The position numbers and the translations under genes are program-made. From Bdellovibrionales bacterium (GTDB lineage Bacteria; Bdellovibrionota; Bdellovibrionia; Bdellovibrionales; Bdellovibrionaceae), in the NCBI GenBank assembly GCA_016713585.1, contig JADJOV010000027.1, positions 372,001 through 436,000 of the forward strand: a DNA stretch of 64,000 bases, read 5' to 3'. This document shows, one piece after another, positions 28,684 to 38,777 of this stretch. The notes under the pieces were generated by a model, which saw only the letters and a list, made by a program, of their open reading frames with translations, ran no database searches and was not told the DNA's origin. Position 1 is the first letter of the stretch. Every line of letters begins with the position of its first letter.

Positions 28684-28884
28684 TGATTTGAACTTTCTCT
28701 CCACCGAATCGATATGTGCTTTATCGCTCATGATTTCGACATAGAACAAGATGGGCGCACAAATATTAGTGACTAACCTCGAAAAAGGCCATGGATGAAT
28801 TTCGCGAATCACTCGTCCACTCTGGAATTGCATTGTAAGAATGTAGCCCTTTTCCGAGTCAAAAGTCCAGGATCTTAACGTCAA
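28684..28884 (-). pseudogene. Possible gene remnant next to TA module
   Basis: A minus-strand frame from 28884 reads MTLRSWTFDSEKGYILTMQF and then FSRLVTNICAPILFYVEIMS, before running through the inverted-repeat arm and antisense into the MNT gene. The part outside MNT looks protein-like, so it may be the start of a gene cut by insertion of the module. No family is recognised. Confidence 0.25.
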
Positions 28885-29011
28885 GGGGATTGGTCACCCA
28901 AAGAGCCTTCCCAAAGAGCTTTCTTAAAATGTATACTGGCCCTAGAATTCGACATAGATCGCAGTCATGAACTCGAGGCTTTTTACATTTTAAGGGTTTG
29001 GGATTTACGTT
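28885..29011. other. Leader of gspL
   Basis: Non-coding stretch between the TA module and gspL. TAAGGGTTTGGG precedes the gspL ATG. Since the operon is interrupted here, a separate promoter for gspLMN is probably present; none is clear. Confidence 0.3.
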
Positions 29012-30679
29012 ATGAAGTCCGTTGGAATTGACATTGGCTCAAGCCAAATTAAAGTGGTTGAAATCCAGAGCGGCTCAAAGGGCATCAGTCTCTCGCGCTA
29101 CTTTGTACATGATTTCTCCGTGAGAACCAACGCAGATCCGGTCATTGAGACCATTGAGTTTTTACGTCCCCTGTTGCAAGATTATGATCCAGCCCAAACA
29201 AGATTTTGTGTTGCCCTTCGCCAGGACCAGGTCGTTGTTAGAAATAAATTGTTTCCATTTAATGACAGAATCAAAATTTTAAAAACTCTCCCGATGGAAC
29301 TAGATGAAGATATTCCATTTTCCATTGACGATTCTGTCTACGATGCTAAGATTATCCGTCTTTTGGGTGCCCAAGCCGAAGTCCTTGCCTGTGCCGTCCC
29401 GAAAGTTCATCTTGAAAAAATTCTAGCTGTTTTTAAAGACTGTGGGATCGAGCCCGATGTTGTCAGCGCCGAAGGCATTGCCCTAGCCAATATCTTTGAA
29501 AGATGGAACGAACCTCCCCAACCCGAATCCTCGAGCCTGGGCTTAGACCTCGAGGGACTGAACGAACCCACGGAAAGGGAACTGCAAGTTGTTCTCAATA
29601 TCGGCCACAGTCGAACACTCGTTCTGGCTTTTGAAAAAAATCGCCTGATTGGCTTGAGGAGTCTCACCTGGGGCGGGCGAAACGTCGCCGATGCAATCTC
29701 ACGGAAATACGAAATGCCCTTTGCCGAAGCCCTCAAAGAGATGGAGCTCAAAGGTTTTATTTTAAACTCCGCTCAAGAAGGTCATTTTGAAGCTAAGATA
29801 TTTTCCGACACAATTGCGAAGTCTGTGCGTGAACTTTTAAGAGATATTCAACTCACGCTTCTTGAATTCAAAAGCGAATACAAAGGAATCATCACTCAAA
29901 TTGATGTGACCGGAGGATTCTCCCACCTTCAAGGATTGGGTCCCTTTATGACCCAATCCCTCGAAGTTTCGGTCAACAAAATTCAAATTTTGGAACGCTT
30001 CTCCCAGGTTTTCTTTGAACGAACTGACATCACTGATTCTCGCCTTGGCGTCGCCATCGGACTTGCCATCGAGGGGGTCAAAAAACCGCGAAATCCTGCC
30101 CTCAATTTTTTAAAAGGTGCCTACGCCAAACAAAACACTCAACTTGAGGCTTTCATCTCCCAATGGAGCTTGACTCTGAAAGTTGCAATTGCCTCATTTA
30201 TCATTTTTACAGTTTGGGCCTTGATCAGAGAAAACCTAACTCTGCATATGGTCGACGCGGCCCAAGAATCTTTGAAGGGCATGGCAAAAACAGTTGCCAA
30301 TCTGCAAGGTCCTGAACTTTCAGAAAGAGGCGTCAAGAAATACATCGCTGAAAAAAAGAAAGTTGTCGCTGAACTTAAAAGTCTTGCTCAAATTGCCCCG
30401 ATGAACTCAGCTTTAGAAATTCTTAAGAAAGTCAACGAGAATGTCCCTGGGCGCTCAAGTCTAAAACTAGATATTAAGCGTCTGAACGTCGATGATAGTC
30501 AGGTTCTTCTTGAGGGTTATTTAGGTTCAGTCCGTGAAGTCGACCTCTTACGACAATCGCTTTCTCACCTTTCGAGCGATGGTAAAGTGCTTGTTCAAAA
30601 ATCAGGATTTCCTCAGACTGCTGGTCGAACACCTTTTTCCTTTTTCTTAACCGTGGATCGAGGAGTTTTGAAAAAATGA
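29012..30679 (+). CDS. gspL: T2SS protein GspL (PilM/PilN-like)
   Basis: 555 residues. The N-terminal two thirds is an actin-like PilM/GspL cytoplasmic domain: VGIDIGSSQIKVVEIQ, LPMELDEDIPFSIDDSVYD, VVLNIGHSRTLVLAF and IDVTGGFSHLQGL. A membrane helix near residue 390 (KVAIASFIIFTVWALI) is followed by a PilN-like periplasmic part (coiled KKYIAEKKKVVAELKSLAQ and ferredoxin-like LKLDIKRLNVDDSQVLLEGY). It links the GspE ATPase to GspM in the inner membrane. It is longer than enterobacterial GspL. It overlaps gspM by 4 bases. Confidence 0.82.
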   Translation: MKSVGIDIGSSQIKVVEIQSGSKGISLSRYFVHDFSVRTNADPVIETIEFLRPLLQDYDPAQTRFCVALRQDQVVVRNKLFPFNDRIKILKTLPMELDEDIPFSIDDSVYDAKIIRLLGAQAEVLACAVPKVHLEKILAVFKDCGIEPDVVSAEGIALANIFERWNEPPQPESSSLGLDLEGLNEPTERELQVVLNIGHSRTLVLAFEKNRLIGLRSLTWGGRNVADAISRKYEMPFAEALKEMELKGFILNSAQEGHFEAKIFSDTIAKSVRELLRDIQLTLLEFKSEYKGIITQIDVTGGFSHLQGLGPFMTQSLEVSVNKIQILERFSQVFFERTDITDSRLGVAIGLAIEGVKKPRNPALNFLKGAYAKQNTQLEAFISQWSLTLKVAIASFIIFTVWALIRENLTLHMVDAAQESLKGMAKTVANLQGPELSERGVKKYIAEKKKVVAELKSLAQIAPMNSALEILKKVNENVPGRSSLKLDIKRLNVDDSQVLLEGYLGSVREVDLLRQSLSHLSSDGKVLVQKSGFPQTAGRTPFSFFLTVDRGVLKK

Positions 30680-31368
30680 TTCAAGACCTCAAGGACAATA
30701 TCGTTGGGAGTGCAAGCCAACTTAAAGACCGAATCCTAGAGAGTTCCACTTTTAATCAACTCAAAGATCGCTATGAGAACCTAAGTCCCTTTGGACAAAA
30801 GGGAGCGCTTGTCGCGACTATCTTGATTTTCCTCGTTCTTCTCTTTTACTGGCCGCTATCCTCACTTTCATCATCCTTTGACTACGTGAATGAGTTTGAG
30901 GGAAAAAGAGACCTCATCAGGGAACTTTTAAAGGTCACTAAAGAGGCCTCCGAACTTCCGGCCCTGCCCCAGGCTCCTCCCCTTGCGCAAGTGCAAATGA
31001 CTTTGGAAAATTATGTCAGGGATGCAAATCTCCTGCCTGAGCAATTTAGAGGTGTGACCCAAATTCGAACCAACTCTAAATTGATTCCTGAATCCCGTTC
31101 CCAGGGAAGCGTCAAAGCTGAATTCAGCAAGCTCAACCTTCGTCAAATAGTTCAGCTCTCTTCACAAATGCAAAATTTAGGAGCCTCAGTCAAAATGAGT
31201 TCGCTAAGAATTGAGGCGAATAGTGAACTTTCTCAGTACTTCGATCTCGTTCTGACCTTTACATCGTTAAAAGTTCCAGTCATCACTCGCCCAACAATTT
31301 TGGAACCCCGTGGTCGTGGGATTAAAAAGAATAATAAAACACCCCCACCCCTTCCTGAGGATGAGTGA
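30676..31368 (+). CDS. gspM: T2SS protein GspM
   Basis: 230 residues. A single membrane helix, GALVATILIFLVLLFYWPL, follows an amphipathic N-terminus containing NLSPFGQKGAL, the usual GspM arrangement. A coiled region comes next, then a ferredoxin-like domain (KAEFSKLNLRQIVQLSSQMQ) and a Pro/Lys tail. GspM stabilises GspL in the assembly platform. It overlaps neighbours by 4 bases on both sides. Confidence 0.78.
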   Translation: MIQDLKDNIVGSASQLKDRILESSTFNQLKDRYENLSPFGQKGALVATILIFLVLLFYWPLSSLSSSFDYVNEFEGKRDLIRELLKVTKEASELPALPQAPPLAQVQMTLENYVRDANLLPEQFRGVTQIRTNSKLIPESRSQGSVKAEFSKLNLRQIVQLSSQMQNLGASVKMSSLRIEANSELSQYFDLVLTFTSLKVPVITRPTILEPRGRGIKKNNKTPPPLPEDE

Positions 31369-32378
31369 TGTCGTTTATCAAGGCCGCCTTCAGTCTGGTG
31401 ATGACAAACAAAGGGAAACTTTTCTTTGCCCTGATCTCGACGCTGGTTTTTTTATTTATTCTATTTCCCTTTGACGACCTCTCTGATTTGGTTTCCACAC
31501 AGGTTTCGAAAGCAACTGGCAACTCTTTATATCTTCAATTTCAGAAGCTCAAAATGAGCTTGTTTCCAACCCCAGGCTTGAAGATGGAAAAAGTTTTCAT
31601 CCAAGCAAGCCAAGCCCCTTCCATCAACATGGAGAGTCTTACGATCACGCCTTCTTTGTCTGGCCTGATTTACAAGAAGCCCTATGGTCAGGTTTCAATT
31701 CATGGGGTGATGAAGGGGGACCTTGAACTTTCTCTGAGCAAAGGCCCCCGCACTGAAGGTGGCGCAGAACGAGAGAAAATTGAAATTCACGGTCAAAAAT
31801 TAGCTTTGAAAGATCTCAAGGAGCTTACAAGTTTGCCATTTCAAATGAAGGGCCAGCTTCAGTTTTCAACGTCAGCCCTTGCTGATTCGACATGGAAGGA
31901 ACAGCCAGAGGCTGATATGGATCTCACAATCAATCAGTTCGAATTGCCACCGGCAAGTGTAGCAACGCCCCTCGGTCCCCTAAACCTTCCAGAATTCAAA
32001 CTTGGCCACATCTTAATGAAGGGCCGACTTAGCGGAGGAAACTTCAATATTGAAAAAGGCACACTGGGCAAAGAAACAGATGAAATTCATGGAACTGTGA
32101 AGGGCAGCATCGGCTTGACTCTGGAAAATCGGCCACCCGCTGCGATGCCTGTTCCGATTTTTGGAAGCTACAACTTTGATATTGAGTTCACGGTGAAGAA
32201 ATCCTTTCAAGACCGAGCAAGTGCTTTTTTGATTTTCATAGATAGCTACAAGTCCACGGCTCCCCAAGGCTCTGTTTATAGATTTAAAATTTCAGGAGTT
32301 AACTTTTGGCACCTCCACCATCGGTGCACTACGTTAGTTACGTCCGCCACTCGTTCTAGAGTTCTGTTAAATCAATAG
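31365..32378 (+). CDS. gspN: T2SS protein GspN (C-terminus uncertain)
   Basis: 337 residues as read. An N-terminal membrane helix (KLFFALISTLVFLFILFPF) precedes an AsmA/GspN-like beta-rich periplasmic domain: NSLYLQFQKLKMSLFPTPGL and MESLTITPSLSGLIYKKPYG. GspN is an accessory T2SS component present in Bdellovibrio- and myxobacteria-type clusters. The end, HLHHRCTTLVTSATRS, is unlike the rest; a one-base shift near 32305 would give TFGTSTIGALR and a stop at about 32336. It is the last gene of the cluster. Confidence 0.75.
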   Translation: MMSFIKAAFSLVMTNKGKLFFALISTLVFLFILFPFDDLSDLVSTQVSKATGNSLYLQFQKLKMSLFPTPGLKMEKVFIQASQAPSINMESLTITPSLSGLIYKKPYGQVSIHGVMKGDLELSLSKGPRTEGGAEREKIEIHGQKLALKDLKELTSLPFQMKGQLQFSTSALADSTWKEQPEADMDLTINQFELPPASVATPLGPLNLPEFKLGHILMKGRLSGGNFNIEKGTLGKETDEIHGTVKGSIGLTLENRPPAAMPVPIFGSYNFDIEFTVKKSFQDRASAFLIFIDSYKSTAPQGSVYRFKISGVNFWHLHHRCTTLVTSATRSRVLLNQ

Positions 32379-32466
32379 TTTTACAGCTATAAGCAAAGGT
32401 TATTGTTTTGCAGCATTGACATTTTAGAAACTCTGAACAAACATAACCCGATTGGAGGGCAGCAGC

Positions 32467-32956
32467 ATGGCAGGTATTAATAAGGTGATAATTATAGGAC
32501 GACTAGGGGGCAGATCCCGAGGTTAAATCTGTGGGTCAAGGTTCCACGGTGGCCACTCTCAATATTGCGACAAGTGAGGCTTGGACAGGCAAAGATGGAC
32601 AGAAGCAAGAACGCACCGAGTGGCATCGCGTTGTCGCCTGGGGTAAGCTTGCTGAAATTTGTGGGAAGCATCTCGCAAAAGGACGTCAGGTATATATCGA
32701 AGGCCGTTTGCAAACTCGCCAATGGGAAGATCAACAGGGACAAAAAAAATATACCACTGAGATTGTCGCTCAAAATGTGCAATTTTTAGGCTCTGCCTCA
32801 GGCGAGCGAGGAGCTTTTGCTGGAGCAAACACTGGCGCAGGAGCCGGTGGTGGCAATGCTGGAGCAGGAATGGGCTCGCAAAATAATGGAAACAATGATT
32901 TCCAGGACTTTGGACCCGAACCTCAATTTAATTCTTCCGACGAAATTCCATTCTGA
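32467..32956 (+). CDS. ssb: Single-stranded DNA-binding protein (frameshifted)
   Basis: Essential ssDNA-binding protein for replication and repair. The ATG at 32467 gives MAGINKVIIIGRLG, the standard SSB start. The frame breaks in the G5 run at 32507-32511, and the next frame continues ADPEVKSVGQGSTVATLNIA, EWHRVVAWGKLAEICGKHL, GRQVYIEGRLQTRQWED. A Gly/Ala/Asn-rich linker leads to the acidic tip SSDEIPF, which recruits partner proteins. Corrected length is about 163 residues, typical. Since ssb is normally essential, the extra G is most likely a sequence error. A terminator follows. Confidence 0.9.
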
Positions 32957-33006
32957 TAAATTCCATTCTCATAGACTGATAATCTCAGTGCCAAAGATGG
33001 ATTAAA

Positions 33007-33036
33007 AAAAGACCTGGAATGAACTCCAGGTCTTTT
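33007..33036 (+). terminator. Rho-independent terminator after ssb
   Basis: A 12-bp perfect stem (33007-33018 with 33025-33036) around the loop ATGAAC, ending in TCTTTTCCTT. The stem core is GACCTGGA / TCCAGGTC. Confidence 0.85.
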
Positions 33037-33070
33037 CCTTGTTCACTTATTCAGATATTCTGGCCCTCAT

Positions 33071-33517
33071 ATGAAAGTTCAAGTGCGCCGCTTCCCCTTA
33101 ATCACTCTTTGCGTTTTCCTCAATGCCGCCGGTTGTTCGGTCTACAAATCCGAGGGGCGAAAGACCTTTGAATCCAAGGCTCCTCAAAAGATTCAAGCTC
33201 TTCTCGGCACTCAAAGTACATTAAATCACAAGCCTCTCCCTCAGAACTGCGAAATTCTGAGCCAGTTTGAACTTGAGGTTCGGGCCAATTACCTGCCGGT
33301 TTCACCAGAAGTTCTCTCGACAAAAAATGGGGTAGAGCTTTGGAAGAGTGTCACACCTAATGGTGTCGTGCAAATAACGCTGATTGAGTCCCTGAATACG
33401 AACTTCGCTCTAAATTCTTCTGGCTCTCGCGAGGTGAGTTACTCCCTTTGTCACTTCGAATTCAAATCTGAGCTCGAGTGGCAAAATGCAGAGCCCAACT
33501 TTGACCTCGACTATTGA
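33071..33517 (+). CDS. Small predicted lipoprotein
   Basis: 148 residues. Signal peptide RRFPLITLCVFLNAAGC with lipobox AAGC, Cys22. The mature part has two further Cys (PQNCEILSQ and SLCHFEF) that could form a disulfide, and a beta-like pattern (NGVVQITLIESLNTNFAL). Unknown family. It stands alone between ssb and the beta-barrel gene. Confidence 0.65.
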   Translation: MKVQVRRFPLITLCVFLNAAGCSVYKSEGRKTFESKAPQKIQALLGTQSTLNHKPLPQNCEILSQFELEVRANYLPVSPEVLSTKNGVELWKSVTPNGVVQITLIESLNTNFALNSSGSREVSYSLCHFEFKSELEWQNAEPNFDLDY

Positions 33518-33583
33518 CTATCTCCAGTCGACTTTTGACTAAACAAGCTTGATCCAGCTCGAGAAAATCGAGACACTTGTTCT

Positions 33584-34489
33584 ATGAAAACAATACAACT
33601 TCCCATCTGTCTGTTTGGTTTATTATTGTTAGTGATTTCCCCATTTTCTTCCGCGCAAACAGTTAAAACCGTTAAAGGGAAAAAAGCTCTTCTTGAACTT
33701 CAGGGAACCCCGGCCCAAGTAGGCCAAGCCTTTTACGCCGTCGATGCCAGCGGAAAAGAAAGCCCTCTAAAAGTCACGCAGGTCAAAGGCGACAGGGCCT
33801 TAGTTGACATTGTTCAAGGGACAACCGAGGCCGGCCACACCGTGCAGGCCAAAGGCGGCACATCTGCAGGAACAACAGGGTCGCCCGCAAACAAGGACAA
33901 CTCAACAACAGAAGATACTGCAGGCTCCAGCCCATCTTCATCAGGGAAATCTAGCAAAAAGGGAGAGACCTGGGGCCTTTTGGGATCCTTCGGAATGAAT
34001 AAAATGGACGCAAGCCTCACCGTGGCCACAGTTAAATACACGGCCAACATGACTGGGGCAGGCTTTGGACTGCTTGGCTTTTATGATTTTCCCCTCAGCA
34101 AAAATTTTATTCTCAGGGGCACGACCGGGCTTGAGCAATTTATAGGTAATGGAACCGTATCAGCTGCTGTTTGCAATGGATCCGCAATCTGCAGTGTTAA
34201 CATAATGTATTTATCCTTCTACGGGGCTGCGAAATATATTTTCGTCAACAGTAAACTCAAAATTTGGGCGGCTGGTGGTTTGGGATATTTGTTTGCAGCC
34301 TCAAAATCTAGCAATATCCTCAAAACAGACGGTCTTTCAACTTATGTCATCGTGCCATCCCTGGGAATCGACATCCCTGTTGGAAGTGGATTTATTCCAA
34401 TCACAGTTGATTATGCACTCTATCCTGATTCCGCTGACGTCAAAGCGAACTCCACCTCAGTCAGAGCTGGATGGGGATGGTATTTTTAA
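33584..34489 (+). CDS. Outer-membrane beta-barrel-like protein
   Basis: 301 residues. A signal peptide (PICLFGLLLLVISPFSSAQ) is followed by a small SH3-like or OB-like region (VKTVKGKKALLELQG, KVTQVKGDRALVDI), a Gly/Ser/Thr-rich linker, and a C-terminal part of alternating strands (TGAGFGLLGFYDFPLS, FILRGTTGLEQF, KIWAAGGLGYLFAAS, IPITVDYALYPDS) that ends with aromatic Phe (GWGWYF), as in outer-membrane barrels. Its stop codon overlaps the stop of rel by 4 bases (tail to tail). Confidence 0.68.
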   Translation: MKTIQLPICLFGLLLLVISPFSSAQTVKTVKGKKALLELQGTPAQVGQAFYAVDASGKESPLKVTQVKGDRALVDIVQGTTEAGHTVQAKGGTSAGTTGSPANKDNSTTEDTAGSSPSSSGKSSKKGETWGLLGSFGMNKMDASLTVATVKYTANMTGAGFGLLGFYDFPLSKNFILRGTTGLEQFIGNGTVSAAVCNGSAICSVNIMYLSFYGAAKYIFVNSKLKIWAAGGLGYLFAASKSSNILKTDGLSTYVIVPSLGIDIPVGSGFIPITVDYALYPDSADVKANSTSVRAGWGWYF

Positions 34490-36773
34490 TGCATCACTCT
34501 TTCGACACCGATGATTCCTTTGATTTTTTGCAATTCAAATATTGCTAAATTCAGTTGCTCTGAATTACGAACACTGATTTCAAAAAGACAAATCGCCGTT
34601 TTATCCTTCGTCGTTCGCGCCTGGGCTGATTGAATATTAATCCCTTGCACAGCAAAGGCCTCGGACATTGACTTCAGTAAACCGGGCACATCCTGAGAAA
34701 AAACCTTCAACTTCACGGTGCGATCAGCCGCCTGACTTGGTCCCTGTTGATTCCACTGAACATCCACCTTGCGGATCTGATCAAACTCGAAGGCCTTGCG
34801 ACAATCTGATCGATGCACACTCACTCCCCGCCCCCGTGAAATAAATCCAACCACCGGATCCCCAGGAATCGGATTGCAACACTTTCCATAGTGCACGAGA
34901 ACATCATCCATTCCATCCACCGATAGGATGGAAACGGTCTTTCGAGACTTTGCCTGGGCCCCCTTCATCACTCGATCCATAAAAGTGGATTCGTCTATTT
35001 TGAAACCTTCTTTCAACGCATCCTTCAGACTCTCCTTTGAGCTCTCTTTACCCGAGTCCTTACCAGACTCTCTGCTAGAGTCCTTAGTCGAAGGCGCTGG
35101 CATGAGCTTGTCGACCAAGTGTTTGGGCTCAAACTTCCCGTAACCTATTTTTACAAACAACTCATCCGTTGAATGAAGTCCATTGTCCTTTAAATAATTT
35201 TCGTATATTTCACCTTTGAGAAATCGCGCGGCCGCCAATCCAAACTTTCGAAATTCTTTTTCAACAAGGTCTTTCCCTAAAATGAGTGATCGCCGACGCT
35301 GCTCTTCCTTCACAAATTGACGGATTTTTGATTTGGCCTTATTGGTCACTGCGAATTTGAGCCAATCCTTAGAGGGTTGTTGGGTCTTCGAAGTGATAAT
35401 TTCGACCGTGTCCCCGTTTCGCAGACGGTGTTTCAGCGGCACCATCTTGCCATTGACTCGGCGCTAACGCATTTGCTACCCAGATCCGTATGAACCGCAT
35501 AGGCGAAATCAATGGGAGTCGCTCCGTCGGGGAATTCCCTGACATCACCCCCTGGGGTGAAAACGTAAATTTCTGCCTCGAAGAGATCAGTTCGAACAGC
35601 ATCCATAAATTCTTCTGAATTTCGAACCGTTTGATGCCACTGCACCAGCTCACGAAGCCAATGGGCTTGTTGAGCCGTATCATCCTGAATTTTTCCACGC
35701 TCCTTATACCGCCAGTGAGCGGCAATCCCCCGCTCTGCGATCAAATGCATTTCTTGAGTTCGTATTTGAATTTCGATCCGTTCCCCACCTGGGCCGATGA
35801 CTGTCGTATGCAAAGACTGATAGTTATTGGTCTTTGCCATCGCAATAAAATCTTTAAACCGCCCAGGAATGGGCTTCCAAAGGGCATGGATATGCCCTAG
35901 AACCTCATAGCCTTCACCAACCGTTCCCACCACCCCTCGAAAAGCTAGCACATCGTAGACTTGCTCATAATCCAAATTTCGAGCCTGCATTTTTCTATAA
36001 ATAGACCAAAGATGTTTCGAACGCCCCTGAACTTCGACTTTCAATCCATTCTTCTGGGCCGTAGATATAATAAGGTCTTTGACGTCCGCAATGTACCGAG
36101 ATTGCTCGGCCTCACTTTTCTTCAATTTTTGAGAAAGTACGTAATACATGTCAGGCCGGTAGTAACGAAAACACAAGTCTTCGAGTTCAATCTTAAGACT
36201 ATTGATACCGATACGCCCAGCTAAGGGCGTATAAATCTCAAGTGTTTCAAGGGCAATATTGGCTTGCTTTTCGTATGGCATATGATTCAAAGTTCTCATA
36301 TTGTGCAGGCGATCTGCGAGTTTCACGAGAACCACACGAACATCCCGCCCCATTGCAACGATCATCTTTCGAATATTTTCACCCTGCTTTTCCTGGCGAT
36401 TTCGAAATTTCATTTGAGAAATTTTAGTCACTCCATCCACTAAATGGGCGATGACCTCTCCAAATTCGCGCCGAATATCTTCTAGGGTCGTCTGAGTATC
36501 CTCCACAGTGTCATGCAGAAGTCCTGTGGCAATTGTATCTAAATCCAGGCGAAGATCTGCCAGAATACCCGCCACAGAAAGTGGATGGGAGATATAAGGT
36601 TCGCCACTTCTGCGAATTTGCCCAGAATGGGCTTTCTCAGAAAACTCGTAGGCTTTTCGAATCAGGGTTAAATCTGCCTGGGGGAAATAAAGACGGATTC
36701 GTTGACATAAGTCATCAACGGTTCGCATTGGTTTTGGTGTCGTATCGTCGACTAGTTGGAGAAAATCTGCCAT
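34486..36773 (-). CDS. rel: Bifunctional (p)ppGpp synthetase/hydrolase (frameshifted)
   Basis: Stringent-response enzyme. It has an HD hydrolase domain (SHPLSVAGILADLRLD, LLHDTVEDT with HDxxED intact) and a synthetase domain (SKHLWSIYRKMQ, YDVLAFRGVV, GRFKDFIAMAKTNNYQSLHT, EIQIRTQEMH). The RFKD motif is the type seen in bifunctional Rel/SpoT enzymes. TGS follows (VFTPGGDVREFPDGATPIDF), then a zinc/helical region (YGKCCNPIPGDPVVGFISRG) and a C-terminal ACT domain (LLKSMSEAFAVQGINIQSAQ). The frame breaks inside TGS near 35460: one missing base separates KCVSA from RVNGKMVPLKHRLRNG. A Ser/Lys/Glu repeat insert lies before the zinc region. It is in a block with rpoZ, gmk and yicC. Confidence 0.9.
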
Positions 36774-36946
36774 TCCACCACTCTTCGGACAGTTATAGGC
36801 TTTTCGTAAGTTAATCTGTCAGATTTAGGAACTCTATCATAAGACCTTCATTATAGGACTCTATGACTAAAATACTGTCTGATTAAAACACTCTATGATA
36901 ACAGCACCCGATGAAAGTCCAGGCGAAAAAATGGCAATCTCAGAAC

Positions 36947-37195
36947 CTAGTATGATCTATTTATTAAGGTCTTTTGAATATCGTGAAGTGCCACAGCAGG
37001 ACTTAAGTCACTATCATAACCGACATTCCCCTCGGCCACTTCACGCAAGGCCGCTACAATCAATTTATTGTTCTTCATAGCCACTGTTGCCTCGGCACCC
37101 TTCATCAACTGCTTCGTGCGCTTGGACACCATCAAAACTAACGCAAAACGATTGGGAACCTTTTCAAGACAATCTTCAACAGTGACTCGAGCCAT
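36947..37195 (-). CDS. rpoZ: RNA polymerase omega subunit
   Basis: 82 residues. It starts MARVTVEDCLEKVPNRFALV, the family signature, and continues SKRTKQLMKGAEATVAMKNN. Omega helps fold and hold the beta' subunit and is the site of one ppGpp pocket, which fits its place next to rel. It lies about 50 bases downstream of gmk on the same strand. ATTTTGGAGG precedes the ATG. Confidence 0.93.
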   Translation of the reverse strand: MARVTVEDCLEKVPNRFALVLMVSKRTKQLMKGAEATVAMKNNKLIVAALREVAEGNVGYDSDLSPAVALHDIQKTLINRSY

Positions 37196-37244
37196 TCATA
37201 ACCTCCAAAATAATTAAACAGATCGCTTGAGAGTGATCGACCAA

Positions 37245-37808
37245 CCTAGTCGTCCGCCAGCCAATTTTCAACAATTTTTTTAAACTGACCATAAGAGGCC
37301 TCAAAAACATCATTAATGACCTGAACGTCGAACTCAACGGCCCTAGCAATCTCGAGTTGAGCATTCCTCATTCTCACCTCGATATCTTGAGAACTTGACC
37401 ATCTCGTTTTGTCACTCTGCGTCTCAATTCATCAATGCTCGGCGGGAGAATAAAAACGGACTTTGCCTCCGGATACTTGCTCTTAAAGGTGGCGGCCCCC
37501 TGAACATCGATATCCATAATGACACACTTTCCATCTTTCCAGGCCTCTTCTAGCTGATAGAGTGGTGTCCCGTAGTAATTATTATGGACCTTTGCCCACT
37601 CCACAAAAAAGTTCTCATTCACTTTGATTTCAAACTCGTCTGAAGTGACAAAGAAATAAGGCACCCCTTGGCTCTCGCCCGCCCGAGGCTTCCGCGTGGT
37701 ATATGTGACCGTGTCTACAAGAGATGGAATCTCTCTGCAAATCCTCTCAACAAAACTGGATTTTCCAGCCCCACTTGGGGCTGCGACTATAATCATTTTG
37801 GCTTTCAT
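37245..37808 (-). CDS. gmk: Guanylate kinase (frameshifted)
   Basis: Phosphorylates GMP to GDP; essential. P-loop AAPSGAGKSSFVERI, GMP-binding TYTTRKPRAGESQGVPYFF, EWAKVHNNYYGTP, and VIMDIDVQGAATFKSKYPEA. After RVTKRDGQ the frame breaks near 37385-37390; the shifted frame continues SQDIEVRMRNAQLEIARAVE and FDVQVINDVFEASYGQFKKI, ending at 37245 for about 188 residues, the usual length. It overlaps yicC by 4 bases. An indel error is more likely than loss of this gene. Confidence 0.9.
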
Positions 37809-38773
37809 TCGACGTTCTGAATTTGCTCCCGTAATCTTTCAATTAATGTTTTACTTTCAACAACAGCCTGGGTGACATCTGTAATCTGAGACTTTGAACC
37901 AATGGTATTCATCTCTCGAAGCAGTTCTTGAGTGTAAAAGTCCAGCTTCTTCCCAGAAGGAGCGTCTGGCTGTTTCCCCGCCTTCTTTTGATCAGCAATC
38001 TTTTGACCGGCCATCTTTTGAGCCCTCCAAGACTGAGACGATGAAACACTATTTGTTAAAATTTTCTGATAATTATCCAAATGTTCCTCAAGACGACTGA
38101 GCTCCTCGGCAATATCCGACTTATCAACTTGGATTACAATTTCTTGCAAAAGCCTTGATCCGTCAACCTCCAGGTTAAGTCCTTCAAATTTTTGTCGAAT
38201 TTTGGATAAATACCGTTCATGCAGAGTTGCATTAATTTGCAGCCGAAAAGATGCAATTAAGCCGACCTGAGTTTGCAAAAGTTTCAAATGATTGAGTAAC
38301 TCCCTCCGCAGAGCTTCGCCTTCTCGGTTTCGTTCTTTCATGCAAGCCTTCATGGCAATTTCGAAAATACGAAACAAGGCCGCCTCTTCATCTTGTGTGA
38401 CGAGCACCTGGGAATCCACCTGAATGACTTCAGGAAGATTCAAAATCATCGAAAGACTTGGTGGCTCCGAAATCTTCAATTTTCGAGAGAGCTTAAGCAG
38501 TTCCTGATGATACTGGGCTGCCAAATCCTCTTGCACATGAATCTGGTGAGCTCTCTTGAGTGCCACTTTCCGAACCACAAAAATATCAATTGTTCCCCGT
38601 TGAAACTCACTCTGTAGACACTTTTTGAGTCCCGCTTCGAAAGGCAAATATTCTCGGGGCAAATGAAAACGTGGCTCCAAATACCGCCCATTGACTGAAC
38701 GGATCGTGACTTCAATTGTAATTTGCCCGCGACTGTCCACATGGGCCCCGGAACTTATCCCAAAACCAGTCAT
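37805..38773 (-). CDS. yicC: YicC family endoribonuclease
   Basis: 322 residues. The YicC_N domain (MTGFGISSG, IEVTIRSVNGRYLEPRFHLP) and the C-terminal DUF1732 domain (LDFYTQELLREMNTIGSKSQ) are both present. YicC proteins are RNases acting on regulatory RNA in E. coli. Between them a lineage-specific insert, about 30 residues around SSQSWRAQKMAGQKIADQKK, is built from a 15-bp repeat present three times (QKMAG, QKIAD, QKKAG). It forms the usual yicC-gmk-rpoZ-rel order. There is a 4-base overlap with gmk. Confidence 0.87.
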   Translation of the reverse strand: MTGFGISSGAHVDSRGQITIEVTIRSVNGRYLEPRFHLPREYLPFEAGLKKCLQSEFQRGTIDIFVVRKVALKRAHQIHVQEDLAAQYHQELLKLSRKLKISEPPSLSMILNLPEVIQVDSQVLVTQDEEAALFRIFEIAMKACMKERNREGEALRRELLNHLKLLQTQVGLIASFRLQINATLHERYLSKIRQKFEGLNLEVDGSRLLQEIVIQVDKSDIAEELSRLEEHLDNYQKILTNSVSSSQSWRAQKMAGQKIADQKKAGKQPDAPSGKKLDFYTQELLREMNTIGSKSQITDVTQAVVESKTLIERLREQIQNVE

Positions 38774-38777
38774 ACTT

